NCBI GenBank assembly: GCA_027575765.1
Contig: JANBPT010000043.1
Coordinates: 30,992 to 94,991 of the forward strand
Length of the DNA: 64,000 nucleotides
Direction: 5' to 3'
Origin: Tieghemiomyces parasiticus
Taxonomy: Eukaryota; Kickxellomycota; Dimargaritomycetes; Dimargaritales; Dimargaritaceae
Part shown: in pieces, positions 1 to 10,693 of the stretch
Layout: each line of letters opens with the position of its first letter
Position numbering within the stretch: the first letter of the stretch is position 1
Position numbers and translations under genes: made by a program
The notes under the pieces: model-generated
Seen by the model: only the letters and a program-made list of their open reading frames with translations
What the model was told of the DNA's origin: nothing
Database searches by the model: none

Positions 1-2676
1 GAAGGCACCCCGGGGGCTTATTAAGGGAAGCAGTCATGCGACTGGACTATGGCTTTCTCCCACTGGCTGGTCACTTACTGCGTAGTCTAGGTAGGCCTCT
101 AGGACAACTGGTGCAGTCTGTGCACCCAGGCGGTGACCTGAGGGAATTGGTCGAAAATGTGAGCAAGTCATGGCTGGGTTGGAGCGGAGAGGGTATGCTG
201 ACATCGGCATGCCCCGCGACGCATGGTGGCAAGCGTGGGCCAGCTGGATAGGTTCCTTGCTTACCAAAATTCTTGACGGTAACGAGAGACATGTTGACCA
301 GGAATGACTTGACGGAAAAAGCGTGGCGGTTGAAGGATAAGCGAATAAGGCGGGAACAGGGACAAGTTCAGGTGAAAGGGTATCGACAACCCCCTACAAG
401 GCGAGGTTTAAGGCACAGCTAACGAGGCCAAACAATCGGCCTCGCTTCCTGAGCAGGGGGATAAGGGGAGGGGACAACTTTGACCTTACTGCCCGCCGGC
501 ATGCCGGTGGGAGGTAACCGGGCAATAGAATGGACTGCGAAGGGTTTAATTAGGGAGAGCAGGCACCGGCAGCAATGGGCGTGCCGATGGCGTGCTCTGT
601 GCCTATTTAGAGTATATCTTACGTTCCCATTGATACCAGGACCCAGTCCCGTGGAAGGGTGTGTTCATTCAGCACGATGGAAAGGCGTCGTCGCATGAGA
701 TACGATCCAATATGACCTTGCTCCTGGATAAGGGCGAGCACCACCATATAGGAGGAGAATGGACCGGGCTTTCCTGGCACCACACTGGGCAGATTAGCAC
801 CGGAAATCGGCTCAAGGTCATGCTAGACCATGGTGACCAGTTTAGCGCGGGGGTGGCCCAAGCAGGTGATGCAGAGGTGACCGGGTGACAAGCATGAATT
901 CCTGCAAGTGTTAAAGCGACTGATTAGGTTGATCTTGATGAACGGCACTTGGTCCTATCCTAGCCACGGTATTACGCCATAGTTAAACGAGAATCCAACT
1001 GGCGGGGTTATTCTCTATATTCCTAAGTGTGCTTGCGGGTCGTATACCGGGCCGTCCGCATGGATTCCAAGGGCGGCAAGACAACTTCATGTACCTTGCA
1101 GACGCCGACTTGGTCGTAATCAAGTGTTTCTTCGTATACGGAGCGGTTCAAGGCTCGTCACCTAGACTCTCGACGATGTATCGGTGTGATCAGTTGGATC
1201 GCGAAGCCAGGCTCCGAATGAAGCGGGCTCGGTAGGGTTATTATCGGCAACAGGTCCCCTGACTGTCGGCTGATGAGGCCGTGAGGGGAAAACCCTGCGT
1301 TCACTTAGCTTCCTAGTGGAGGGGGGGGGTTATTCAATGAGGAAAGGCTGTTCTGAGTCTCGTCCGATACCTGGTTGGTGACCCCTGTTACGTTACGTCA
1401 GTTGTTGCAATGGGTAGGATCATCCAAGGGCTCGATGGGGCACGCCGGAGGAATAGGTGAGTGCGCCCGTTCCGGCCAGAGGTGAGTAAGGAACGGAGAG
1501 CCGCATGGCAGTGCATTCAGATTCCCTTGAGCGAGTGGCCAAGATAAAACGCTAAGTGATGGACGACAGTGGTAACTGGGGGATGCGACACGAAGGTTCT
1601 GGCCAAGGAAGCGGTTAGGTCGCCAGTTGGCTTACGCGAAGTACTTCACCTACGGTATTTGAGAGTTTGTCTACCGGTTTATAATATACGTAGTGCGTCG
1701 CTACGTTAGGAAGAGAGGACCGGCCCGTTTTAGCAGCCACAGAAAAAAAAAGAAAACCTAGCCGTCTAGCAACTTTACACGAGGAGTTGGAGAGCGAGCG
1801 AGAAAGAGGAACCCAACCCCCATCAGCGGCGGAAGCGGTGAGCATTCGGCCCAGGACTGTATGGCTGCTAAGGATGACCGCACCACGAAGTTACAAAGCT
1901 CTCCTCATTTACCTTATCCACTGCTCCGTGGTGGCGACACGGGTGGTTACTTTCACCATCGACGTGCCGGCGGCAGGCTGCACAGAGTGCTGGCTCCTCA
2001 AGACTGTCGCTCTTATTCTCGACTGAATCAAGTACAGTCTGGTAAACGAGACATATCTATCTGTACAAACAGGTGATTCACCCGCCGCAAGTTGTATCAC
2101 TAACCGACAAGGTTATACTGTGATTTATTAACAGTTATCGGACCTGCGACCTTAGGTGGTAATACAACACATGTAGGGGCGCATGTTTACAGATGGCCAC
2201 GGCCCCATACTTCATCACTATGAAGACATTACATGTCATCGAAATAAGCCACGCAAGAGGAATAATAGCTAGATTGTTGGTATATGTAACAGGCTCACTG
2301 ACCTCAGAAAAAATTAGTGGCTTACCATAAGCCCAGATCGAACCATTAGGTCGTCAAAAGATGGTATCCACCACTGGAAGTTTAATACAAGAGATTGGTA
2401 ACGATAAATAGCGCAGCTAATTTAGGATAGTTAAGTCCCACGTAGCACACGCAGCACGGCACTAATAAGTGAGAAGATATATGCTAGGTACCATCTAGGA
2501 ATCAACCAAGCCGGATTAGACGCTGTGAAAGAGATAATTACAGCAAAGCATAGCGACCGGGCTACCCGTCAGGAAAGCCCGGTCGAGTGCTAACAGTACA
2601 AAGTCTGGGAGGGGGGGGGGATCGAGGGCAGATGTGAGAAAGTAGCACCGGTAACGACGGTCCATCACCTTAATCC
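1..2676. other. gene-free stretch
   Basis: No open frame here has protein-like composition, recognisable motifs or convincing splice-linked exons on either strand; the small frames are all under about 80 codons. Two long G runs lie here (9 bases at 1321-1329 and 10 bases at 2611-2620, the latter just downstream of the first protease stop). It may hold untranslated sequence of a neighbour outside the window. Confidence 0.5.
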
Positions 2677-3531
2677 TTACGCCAATAACGAGTCCTTCTT
2701 GATCCCGGTAGTCTTGGAAATCCAGTCAGCGAAGTAAGCCGGGCGAGTATAAAACGCTACGACGGAGCTGGTCCCGCAGGCGGTGGAGGTCGACCCGGGG
2801 GTGAAGCCGTAGCTCGTCAGGCCAGCGAGCTGAAAGCTCTTCCCATCGCTATAGACCAAGGCACCGCCGGAATCGCCCTGGCAGGTATCGTGATTATCAT
2901 TCTTAGCGGCGCAAATGGTGGGACCGGACTGGTCTTTGAAATCGGGCTCGGCCTCACGGCATTTACTCGTGGGCCCTACGGTGATGTTCACCTGGCGCAG
3001 GTCGTCGGATACCGATCCGGCGTTGCTAACTTTGCCCCACCCGATGGCCTGCAGGACCTGGTTGTCCTTGATTTTCGAGTCGGTTAGCTTCACAATCTGG
3101 GTGTTGTCGTCGAGTTTGGCGCTTTTCTTGAGCTGAACCAGGGCGATATCGTTGGTCAGTGACATAGTGTCAAACCCTGGGTGCACCGATATTTTGCTGG
3201 CCTGGTATAGTTCGGCCTTTTCGACGTTGTTATTGCCTAGGCCGGCGACCACCGCGGAGGCCGAGGTGGGGGCACCGCTCTGCTCATCGGTAATGCAGTG
3301 CGCCGCGGTCAGGATGTAATTATCGGCAATCAACGACCCGCCGCAGAGCGCGACACCGCCCGGTACGACAATGTTGAGTACGGCGGCGAATGGGTAGGCG
3401 CGGCCGTTCACTTTAGTGCCGCCAATGATGCGCTGGACACTGCTGGCTGTGGGTGGCGGGCCAGTCGGAGCGGTTTGCACGACAGCCAGGATAAAGCCCA
3501 GGGCAGAAACAGTGGTGATGGTGAAGCGCAT
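2677..3531 (-). CDS. secreted trypsin-like serine protease (S1 family), copy 1
   Basis: Predicted extracellular endopeptidase of the chymotrypsin/trypsin fold, 284 residues, no intron. I start at the ATG at 3531 because it opens a hydrophobic signal peptide (residues 1-20); the frame stays open upstream but that sequence is promoter-like. A short propeptide precedes the activation-type IIGG at 35-38. The catalytic triad is His78 in TAAHC, Asp128 in NDIAL and Ser221 in GDSGG. Asp215, six residues before the Ser, is the trypsin S1-pocket position, so cleavage after Lys/Arg is expected. After GDSGG it has Ala where nearly all relatives, including its two neighbours, have Pro. Unlike copies 2 and 3 it stops right after the protease domain, so it should be freely secreted. 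It is the first of three tandem same-strand paralogues, likely from gene duplication. Confidence 0.93.
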   Translation of the reverse strand: MRFTITTVSALGFILAVVQTAPTGPPPTASSVQRIIGGTKVNGRAYPFAAVLNIVVPGGVALCGGSLIADNYILTAAHCITDEQSGAPTSASAVVAGLGNNNVEKAELYQASKISVHPGFDTMSLTNDIALVQLKKSAKLDDNTQIVKLTDSKIKDNQVLQAIGWGKVSNAGSVSDDLRQVNITVGPTSKCREAEPDFKDQSGPTICAAKNDNHDTCQGDSGGALVYSDGKSFQLAGLTSYGFTPGSTSTACGTSSVVAFYTRPAYFADWISKTTGIKKDSLLA

Positions 3532-3725
3532 GGCAATTGATATGGTACGGATAATATACAGGGAAAATGTATACAAAGGGCGAAGGGGAAGTGTGATAGT
3601 ATGACTGCTGAGGGTGCAGAAATTACAAAAGTTGGGCGGTGCGGGGTAATGGGGCGACACAAGGGTGCGGCGAAGGCGAGACTCTAACTGGTACTGGGAG
3701 CAGAGGAGAGGAGAGGGCCACGTCT

Positions 3726-3733
3726 TTTTATAC
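3726..3733 (-). promoter_or_regulatory. TATA-like box of protease copy 1
   Basis: On the minus strand TATAAAAA lies about 195 bp upstream of the ATG at 3531. Position and sequence fit a core promoter, but no transcript start is known. It is the main reason for not extending the protease upstream to 3831. Confidence 0.4.
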
Positions 3734-5784
3734 CCGGCATCGGACTGCTTAATCCTGCCTTGCCGCCTGACCAGAGGGGTAAAGGCGGTGGCGGAGGTAG
3801 AAAAAGGCCAAGGCAAAGGGTTGATCGCCACCGGCCCATTACGCGCCGTTCCTCATTAGGAACTGGTAGCCAGCACTGTTCAGCAATGTGAATGTGCCAC
3901 CTCACTATCCCAAAGATTACCTGGTACCCGCAACTAGCCCAGCCGTAGTATCCATTTTTTTTCCAGCACCGGACCAGCTGAGTAACAAGCAGCCAATGGC
4001 CCTGCCCCTCTCTTCTCACCATCACCTTCCCATCGACCCTGGTCCGGATCCCAGAGGCCGGCGGTAGGACAATCGGCTGGAGGGGACCGACGTGGCGCGG
4101 ATGGCATAAGGGATGGTCCTGACTGGTGGAACTGTTGGGTGATGTTTCCTACTCTCCCTCCCCCTCATTCGCTATTAAGGCCCGAACCGTTATGTAGCAC
4201 GAAGACAGGAAGGACCAGCGAGGGGGTGTAATACCAAGCCCGGTGTTCGGTCCCAATATCTTATTGTCGCTGCGACCGGGGTCGTGGCACGTTGAACACG
4301 CCATGGGGCGACCGAATGCCCTAGCCGATAACGGCGATGACAATAGGTGGGGAGGGGACACACAGCGATTGTTGTCTACTTATCTGCCGACTTGACAGCC
4401 GAGTTCCCGGCAAGGTGACTATCCTCGAGAACAGTTCGGTCGAATGACGCTGGCATAATTCGACCGTCTCCTTCTCCTGCCTTGTTCCCTACGCCCCTGG
4501 ACAGGGCCCATCCCTATGATTTTTTTTATATCGTTGGGCGCATTGTTCCCTGCTTTTCAGCACGGTTACAATTCTTGTCACAGTAGATGCGAGTATCTCT
4601 AGTCAAGCAACATCATCGACGGACATACCGAAACGGGGATGAAAAAAAGCCCCCACTAAACCAAGAGGGTATATTGTAGCCCGGCAGCCTTCAAAAACCT
4701 GAGGCCATCCAACAACGAAACCAGAGACCTTTCTACCGGCTCTCGACATCATACACCTTCGTCTATCGCCTGCCCAGATGTGGTAACAATGCGACTTGAC
4801 CCACTGCAATGATCGACCGGTGAAAAAACCTTCATATTGAAGCGGCCCAGCAGTTACTTGTGCAATCAAGGGCTGTCACTCAGCAAAAGCTCCACCGGTT
4901 GGGATCGCCCATCCCAATATCGAACCCCGGCGGTCGGCAAACATCGTCGCCCCTTGGCTGCCACCTCTAGGAAGGCGCAATGTCAATCCTCATGGGTTCG
5001 TCGAGTGTTGTGACCTCCTCCTTGTGCTTCACCTGATACCGACCGAGGAAGGAAGGCATGTATGCCGCACCTTGGGCCTGCCCATCTCCCCATCCCAACT
5101 CAGCTGCGCCAAGCCTTAAACAATGACATAACATCAACCTGGACGCGGGCCCTTGGTTGCCTTTGAGTTACGAATTTATCCAGTAACCAACACACGTCCT
5201 GGTGTGCTGAACAGCGCCTCGTCGATCGCCAAGTCGTCGGATGGTGTCGTAATTGGATATACAAGAGGATGACGACTAACGGAGGGGGTTAGGTTAGAAG
5301 GGGGGGGTAAGGTAGCTAAGGGGTCGCCCCCCCCTATTCGGCTCTAAAGACGGGCATACTCGTAAGTGTAAGGGCGGGCCGTGCTGGGACTGAAACGAAT
5401 GGAGATACGGTCGTAGTTGTCACCTGTCACTCAAAATTTTTGAATTGTGCAGCACCACGTCCATTCTACTGCATAGATCACACGGGTCCTCCTTACCGGT
5501 GCGGTTCTGTACGTATCTATAAATAGACTTAGCCAGAGCAGGGGCCTAGTATCGATAGAGACAATATCTAGAGACACGCTCTGCGCCCGGCCAATGCACC
5601 ATAACTTTTCTGACCCCAAGCCCTTCATCCTAGGACACCTGCGTTTCCAATACAGTAAGTCGTCAATTAGGTTGATCACCGTTGCGCTCTATGGCACTAA
5701 TGCGCCTTTAATGATTATTAGACGCAAATTTACCAGGTAATCATTGACTAGAGCCACGGCGAATTAACAAGGGCCGGGGAACCT
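3734..5784. other. intergenic, no gene seen
   Basis: Between the first and second protease I see no supported exon. Small frames (for example 4603-4869 and 5431-5679 on the minus strand) have no family features. The stretch contains a G run of 8 at 5300-5307 and a C run of 8 at 5327-5334. Confidence 0.5.
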
Positions 5785-6786
5785 TCATAGAGTTAACACT
5801 AGGGCAGTAATGCCGACTATGAAGGACAGTGGGCCTGAGGTTAGCGCCTGGACGGTCACCTCCGCGGTCGATGTGTCATCATCCCTGTCGTCGTCGTCAT
5901 CATCATCATCATGGTCACTGGCGCTGTCCCCACGCAGCTTACTCTTGGAAATATCCGTCTCCTTGGAAATCCACTTGATATAGTAGTCCGCATTAGTATA
6001 AAACGCCACGACCGAGTTGGTACCGCAGCTCGTGGAATCCGAGCCGGGGGTAAACCCGTAGCTCGTAATCCCGGCGATCTTGTACGACCCTTTCTTATCC
6101 TTGTACAGCAAGGGCCCACCGGAATCACCCTGACAGGTATCGTGGTTATCGTTCTGCGCCGCACACAGTTGACTCCCCGACTGGTCCTTGAAGTCGGGGT
6201 TGGCCTCACGACAGTCGCTGCTAGGACCCAGCTTCACGTCCACTTGGCGCAGGTCATCCGATACGGTCCCGCTGTTGCTGGTCTTGCCCCAGCCGATGGC
6301 CACCAGCTCCATCCCGTCTTTGAGCTTGGCGTCGGTAATCCCCGTCCACTTGATGTCGTCGTCGGAAGACTTGATGGACTTTTTGAGTTTGACGAGGGCT
6401 AGGTCATCCGTGACCTTCCGGTAATCGTAGTCCGGATGGACGATGATTTTGTCGGCTTCGTACACGGTGACGTCGTTGATATCATCAGATCCCAGACCAG
6501 CCGCGACGGCTTTGGCCTTTACGGCTTTGCCACTGAATTCTTCCGTCACGCAGTGCGCCGCCGTCAGAATGTACTTCTTGGAGATCAGGGTACCACCGCA
6601 GAGCGCGACGCCTTCCTTCTCGACGATGTTGAGGACCGCGGCGAACGGGAACTCATGTCCTTTGACGGGAACGCCGCCGATAATTCGTTCACCGTCAGCA
6701 GTCGTCTGGAAGTCGGGAAAGGCGTAGGTGGTGGTGGCTAGGAGGACCCCCAGGGTAGAGACGGTGGCTGAAAGAGAAAGATGCAT
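5785..6786 (-). CDS. trypsin-like serine protease (S1), copy 2, probable GPI-anchored
   Basis: Predicted cell-surface trypsin-type endopeptidase, 333 residues, single exon. Signal peptide at residues 1-22, activation site IIGG at 35-38, triad His78 / Asp128 / Ser222 with a standard GDSGGP, and Asp at the trypsin specificity position (216). After the domain (ending near 280) comes an acidic linker, residues 291-304, with a run of eight Asp, then a short Ser/Thr stretch and a hydrophobic C-terminus (about 318-333). This arrangement fits a GPI-attachment signal. The Asp run comes from a GTC/ATC-type codon repeat that could vary in length. It shares with copies 1 and 3 the block HDTCQGDSGG and the SYGFTPGS loop, so all three are recent paralogues. 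GPI anchoring is inferred from tail shape only. Confidence 0.93.
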   Translation of the reverse strand: MHLSLSATVSTLGVLLATTTYAFPDFQTTADGERIIGGVPVKGHEFPFAAVLNIVEKEGVALCGGTLISKKYILTAAHCVTEEFSGKAVKAKAVAAGLGSDDINDVTVYEADKIIVHPDYDYRKVTDDLALVKLKKSIKSSDDDIKWTGITDAKLKDGMELVAIGWGKTSNSGTVSDDLRQVDVKLGPSSDCREANPDFKDQSGSQLCAAQNDNHDTCQGDSGGPLLYKDKKGSYKIAGITSYGFTPGSDSTSCGTNSVVAFYTNADYYIKWISKETDISKSKLRGDSASDHDDDDDDDDRDDDTSTAEVTVQALTSGPLSFIVGITALVLTL

Positions 6787-7462
6787 TGTGATTGTTAGGG
6801 TGTGTATGTGTGTGTGCTAATGGATGTGGCAAGTAAAAGCCATAAGCTATCGCAAGATTACTGGAATCAAAAACAGGCTGAATGAAGGGGGTATATACGC
6901 AGCGTCGACAGTTCGAAAGAAGCACCATATTGAGGCCTGTAAGAAGGCGATGAGGTGAGGTGGGGGGGGGGTAATACTGTGTAGGCGTCGGACTAAGGTG
7001 GTGAGTGGGCGGGGTTGGCGCCCATAAAAAAAATCAATAACGGTCTTACTTGCCGGTTTCGCATATCCTCGGTACGCCCGCCGCGACGTCGGAGCTATAA
7101 GTGACGCCACGTTATAGACCGTTTTGCCGTGGGGTCCGATATTCCTATATTCGTCGACACATGACCGTCCATTCGGTATTACCGATTCTAAAAGGCCTAC
7201 TTACTATTGCCTTAAAACTCACAGCCACAAGTTATTATAGTATTGCCAAGTTATTAATGGACACTGGGGGTTAGAAGCGGGGCTGGCGCATTACCTAGTC
7301 GTCCAACGTAACATTCGGTAGCCCTCCATAATCAACCAGTCTAGGGAATAAGTATATTTATAATTATATAACCAATAGGCAAAGCACAATGTAGATGATA
7401 AACATTTAACATGTATGAACACTATAGGGTTGAGGGGGCGGGGGAAGAGGATATTCATTTTT
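6787..7462. other. promoter region of copy 2 and spacer
   Basis: This holds the upstream region of protease copy 2 and the 3' side of copy 3. A TATATA element lies near 6892-6897, about 105 bp upstream of the ATG, and a GT-rich microsatellite sits just before the start (about 6800-6815). A G run of 10 occupies 6962-6971. No further gene is seen. Confidence 0.45.
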
Positions 7463-8497
7463 TTATAGGTGGGTCACAAGGGCGACCAACCCAACGGGTA
7501 CCATCAAGGATGTGACCAGACCTGTGGACCCCGGCAGCCCAGCAGCCGCAGCGTGTGAGGTGGATGTAGGCGACGGCCCATCACCGCTGCTACTGCTACT
7601 ACTGCTGCTCGACGAGTCACTTCCAACCAAGTTACTTTTGGAGACCCCGGTAGTCTCGGAGATCCAGTCGATATAATAATCCGGACGGGTATAAAATGCA
7701 ACCACTGAATCGGTACCACAGTCGGCCGAGGTGGAGCCAGGGGTAAAACCATAGCTAGTGATCCCGGCCAGCTTATACTTTCCATCGCTCTCCTTGAACA
7801 GGACCGGGCCACCCGAATCACCCTGGCAGGTGTCGTGATTCTCGTTCCGGGCGGTACAAAGCTGGGGGCCATTCTGGGACTTGAAGTCCGGGTTGGCCTT
7901 GCGGCAGACACTGGTGGGGCCCACCGTGAGGTCGACCTGGCGGAGGTTATCGGAGACGTACCCATCATTGCTGGTTTTGCCCCACCCGATGGCCTGGAGC
8001 ACCTGGCCGTCGCGGAGTCGGTTATCGGCAATCTGGACGGGTTCAAGATTACCCTCAATGAACTCGACGGTGGTTTTCAATTTGATGATGGCAATATCAT
8101 TGACCACATTCTGGTAGTCGTAGTCCGGGTGGACGTAGATCTGGCTGGATGCGTAGGGCGTAATTTGATCAAGGTCGTTGGAACCTAGTCCCGAGGTCAC
8201 CGCACGGGCCGCCACGGGTCGTCCGTTGGTCTCATCCGTCACGCAGTGCGCCGCCGTTAGGACGTACTGGTTGGAAATTAGGCTGCCGCCGCAGAGTGCC
8301 GTGCCACTGGACATGACGACGTTGAGTAACGCAGCGAACGGGAAGGGTCGGCCGTCCACCGCCGTACCCCCGATGATTCGTTCAACCTGGGCGGCGTCCA
8401 GCGCTGAAGCGGCGGATTCGAGGTTGGGACCCGCCTTGACGCTGACGGTGACAAGTAGGAGCCCCAAGAGGGAAGCTGTAGTCAGTGCAAAGCGCAT
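7463..8497 (-). CDS. trypsin-like serine protease (S1), copy 3, probable GPI-anchored
   Basis: Third trypsin-type paralogue, 344 residues, no intron, start ATG at 8497. Signal peptide at 1-22, a longer propeptide, activation IIGG at 41-44, triad His84 / Asp134 / Ser228 in GDSGGP, and Asp222 at the trypsin specificity position. The protease domain ends near 290 and is followed by a run of Ser (294-304), a Pro/Ser/Thr/Ala linker and a hydrophobic end (about 324-344). The Ser-rich tail would be a good O-glycosylation stalk below a GPI anchor; this is inference. The signal peptide resembles copy 1 (both begin MRF), while the tail design resembles copy 2 with Ser replacing Asp. Likely substrates are extracellular proteins of a host, prey or substrate; nothing here identifies them. 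Confidence 0.93.
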   Translation of the reverse strand: MRFALTTASLLGLLLVTVSVKAGPNLESAASALDAAQVERIIGGTAVDGRPFPFAALLNVVMSSGTALCGGSLISNQYVLTAAHCVTDETNGRPVAARAVTSGLGSNDLDQITPYASSQIYVHPDYDYQNVVNDIAIIKLKTTVEFIEGNLEPVQIADNRLRDGQVLQAIGWGKTSNDGYVSDNLRQVDLTVGPTSVCRKANPDFKSQNGPQLCTARNENHDTCQGDSGGPVLFKESDGKYKLAGITSYGFTPGSTSADCGTDSVVAFYTRPDYYIDWISETTGVSKSNLVGSDSSSSSSSSSSGDGPSPTSTSHAAAAGLPGSTGLVTSLMVPVGLVALVTHL

Positions 8498-10693
8498 CGT
8501 GGAATCTAAGGCGGTGTAGTGTCACGTATATTAAACCAGGGAAATTTTTACAGGAGAGGGGTTTAGGAGAAAGAGTGGGGGGGAGGTGGCAAGATGATTA
8601 ATACTAACTATGAGTGACGGACTGGTTGGTATGGCGAAGCCTATAGACGATTCACGCTATAAAATGCCAAAGGGACCAGTGCAGGAGGCTTAAGGAGGTT
8701 GGTGAAGTTTCTGATACGCCACCATATGCGGACGCGGGCCTTTTTATGGTTGCAGGGATGTCTACGCCTTGCTACGTCAAGGGGAACGGTTCAAGGCTAG
8801 CTAGGGGCACCGAGGAACTTACCGAGACAAGTGAAAAATGAGGGGGGGGGATCTTAAGCCAGTAAGGTTGTGGCAAGGAGGCGAATAGATGACGTCCTGA
8901 ACGATTCGACAGGCGGAGGTGGGATGAAATCGAGCTATCGGATAGAGCGGCTAGATAGGATTACTCACAGTCGAGCGGGGCGGACGAACGAGGTCGGAAA
9001 ACAGTGGGTGCGTAAGCCTGTCTTAATATGTGCGTGTGAGCTAATATTGGTCTCCTTAGTGGACGTACGGCAGCCTGAGAGGGAGGCAAGTAGTGTGCCA
9101 ATGCCAAGTCACGCAGCACCTATCACGAGGCGGGGAGGAATTGCGGGTGCGTAGGGACTATGGGTGATGCCGAGGTGGTGGACAATGGCGTACAGCCAAG
9201 GCATGAACTAGTAGCAAATCAACTGCGAGAAAATTAATGAACACTAGACCGGTGTCGCGTCATACGAAGGGTCGGCCGACTACTGCCGAGGGATAGCCTG
9301 TACGGAGGGGACGGGGGGGAATGCAGCTAAAATGAGTAAGAGGGTCTAAACGAGAAGGAGTAGCAATGTGAAGTACGGGCCGGAAGCCTAACGGACGGAG
9401 GTACCTTAAGAGGAAGACAGACGGGATAGACACTGCAGGGTGCTTCCAGAGTGCCGGGACTGGCTGACGTTGTGTATGTGGCGAATAGGTGTAGAGGCGA
9501 CCCGAGCAGCAGGTAACCCGCCCCTTACCTCTGCGTATTCACACCTTGAAACCTTAAAAGAATAAAAATCCAATATAGAGGGCAGGGCGTGGATGATGTC
9601 CCCCCCCCTGCCTGGGTGCCAAGCAGAGGGGGGAGGGGGTTTCATAGTTACTGGGGAAAGTAAGATCGGGCGACGCCAAGGTCTTAAACCGTCACCATTG
9701 CCCACAGCAGTTGGCGCACACCGATCGGGACCGCATCCACATCCACGACGTTCACTGTTCGGACATCCTTTCCCACATGGTTACAAAATGGCCAAAACCA
9801 GAGTATTCTCCGATAAGGGGAGGTAAGACGATGGAAGGGAAGGGTACGCCACAAGTGTGGGCCAGGAGGGCGGGGTGCGGTTTGACTGAGAGCCACAGTG
9901 AGGGAAGTGGGAATGCAGTGAAACCGCCGGTGCCATGTAGGCCAATGTGGAGGGGCGGGGGGCAGAAGGCAGAATCCTTGGAGGTTTCATTCGCTTGGGG
10001 CATAAGGAGGTTCCCGAGATGGCTGATATCCGCAGAGCCCCAGGCAATGCCCCGATAATGTATACGGAACAGAAAACGGAAGCTGGAGAGCGTGCGACAT
10101 ATCGCAGTACCGGCGTCCGTGGTACGGCGCCAGATGGGCTTGATAAGCCTGTCCTGCTTGCAGCCTCTGACTTCCTTGGAGTCAAAATCGGACCTATTCT
10201 CCCGAAAGCGAACGTGGGGGAGACTGGGCGTTTCTTTGGCGGGAGGGCAGGGGGGCGAGAATACGACATACCATGTCTAGCTACTCTTTTCACTCGAACC
10301 CCAGTCGTTACACGGGAACTCGTCACTTTGGATGATCCTTAGACACTTAGGACGTTGTGACTGACGGGTTGGAAACCAACCCACACTTTGGTTTCCTCAC
10401 TACCTAATTAGAGCTCTTCAGGCCCTCCACAGGGGCCGGTGTTTGATGATGGAGTTTTTTTAACAAATAAGCAAGCGTGGGCGCGGGGGGCGTCGGGAAT
10501 AGGGATGATATCACAAGTACAAGGGTTAATAAAGACACAGAGCGGAGCGGGAACAAGAGACCCCCCCTCTCACGACAATCGAAGCCTCGCAAATTCAAGA
10601 ATGGTAGGTGTCGCCAAGGAAAAAAAGGAAGTAATCGCAAACCAATTCGGGTAGGATAGCCACAGGCAACCCGGGAGGTCATCATCCTCCACC
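8498..10693. other. intergenic, no supported gene
   Basis: A TATA-like CATAAAAAG on the minus strand near 8739-8748 is a plausible promoter element for protease copy 3. Long overlapping frames exist around 9711-10342 on both strands at once, which points to stop-poor composition rather than a gene. G or C runs lie at 8842-8850 and 9600-9608. The final 150 bp form the 3' flank of the kinase gene. Confidence 0.45.

Noticed and set aside
3532..3831. 100-codon upstream extension of protease 1
   Set aside because: The extension is not a signal peptide, includes a TATA-like element, and the internal ATG at 3531 gives a classic secretion signal.
5911..6402. 163-codon plus-strand frame antisense to protease 2
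   Set aside because: It mirrors the codon structure of the real protease on the other strand and has no domain features; similar shadows lie over protease 3 at 7835-8188 (plus) and 7504-8058 (minus, other frame).
9711..10342. Overlapping frames of 115-181 codons on both strands
   Set aside because: Three frames are open at once, none with a family motif or proper start; treated as chance in stop-poor DNA, though a lineage-specific gene is not fully excluded.
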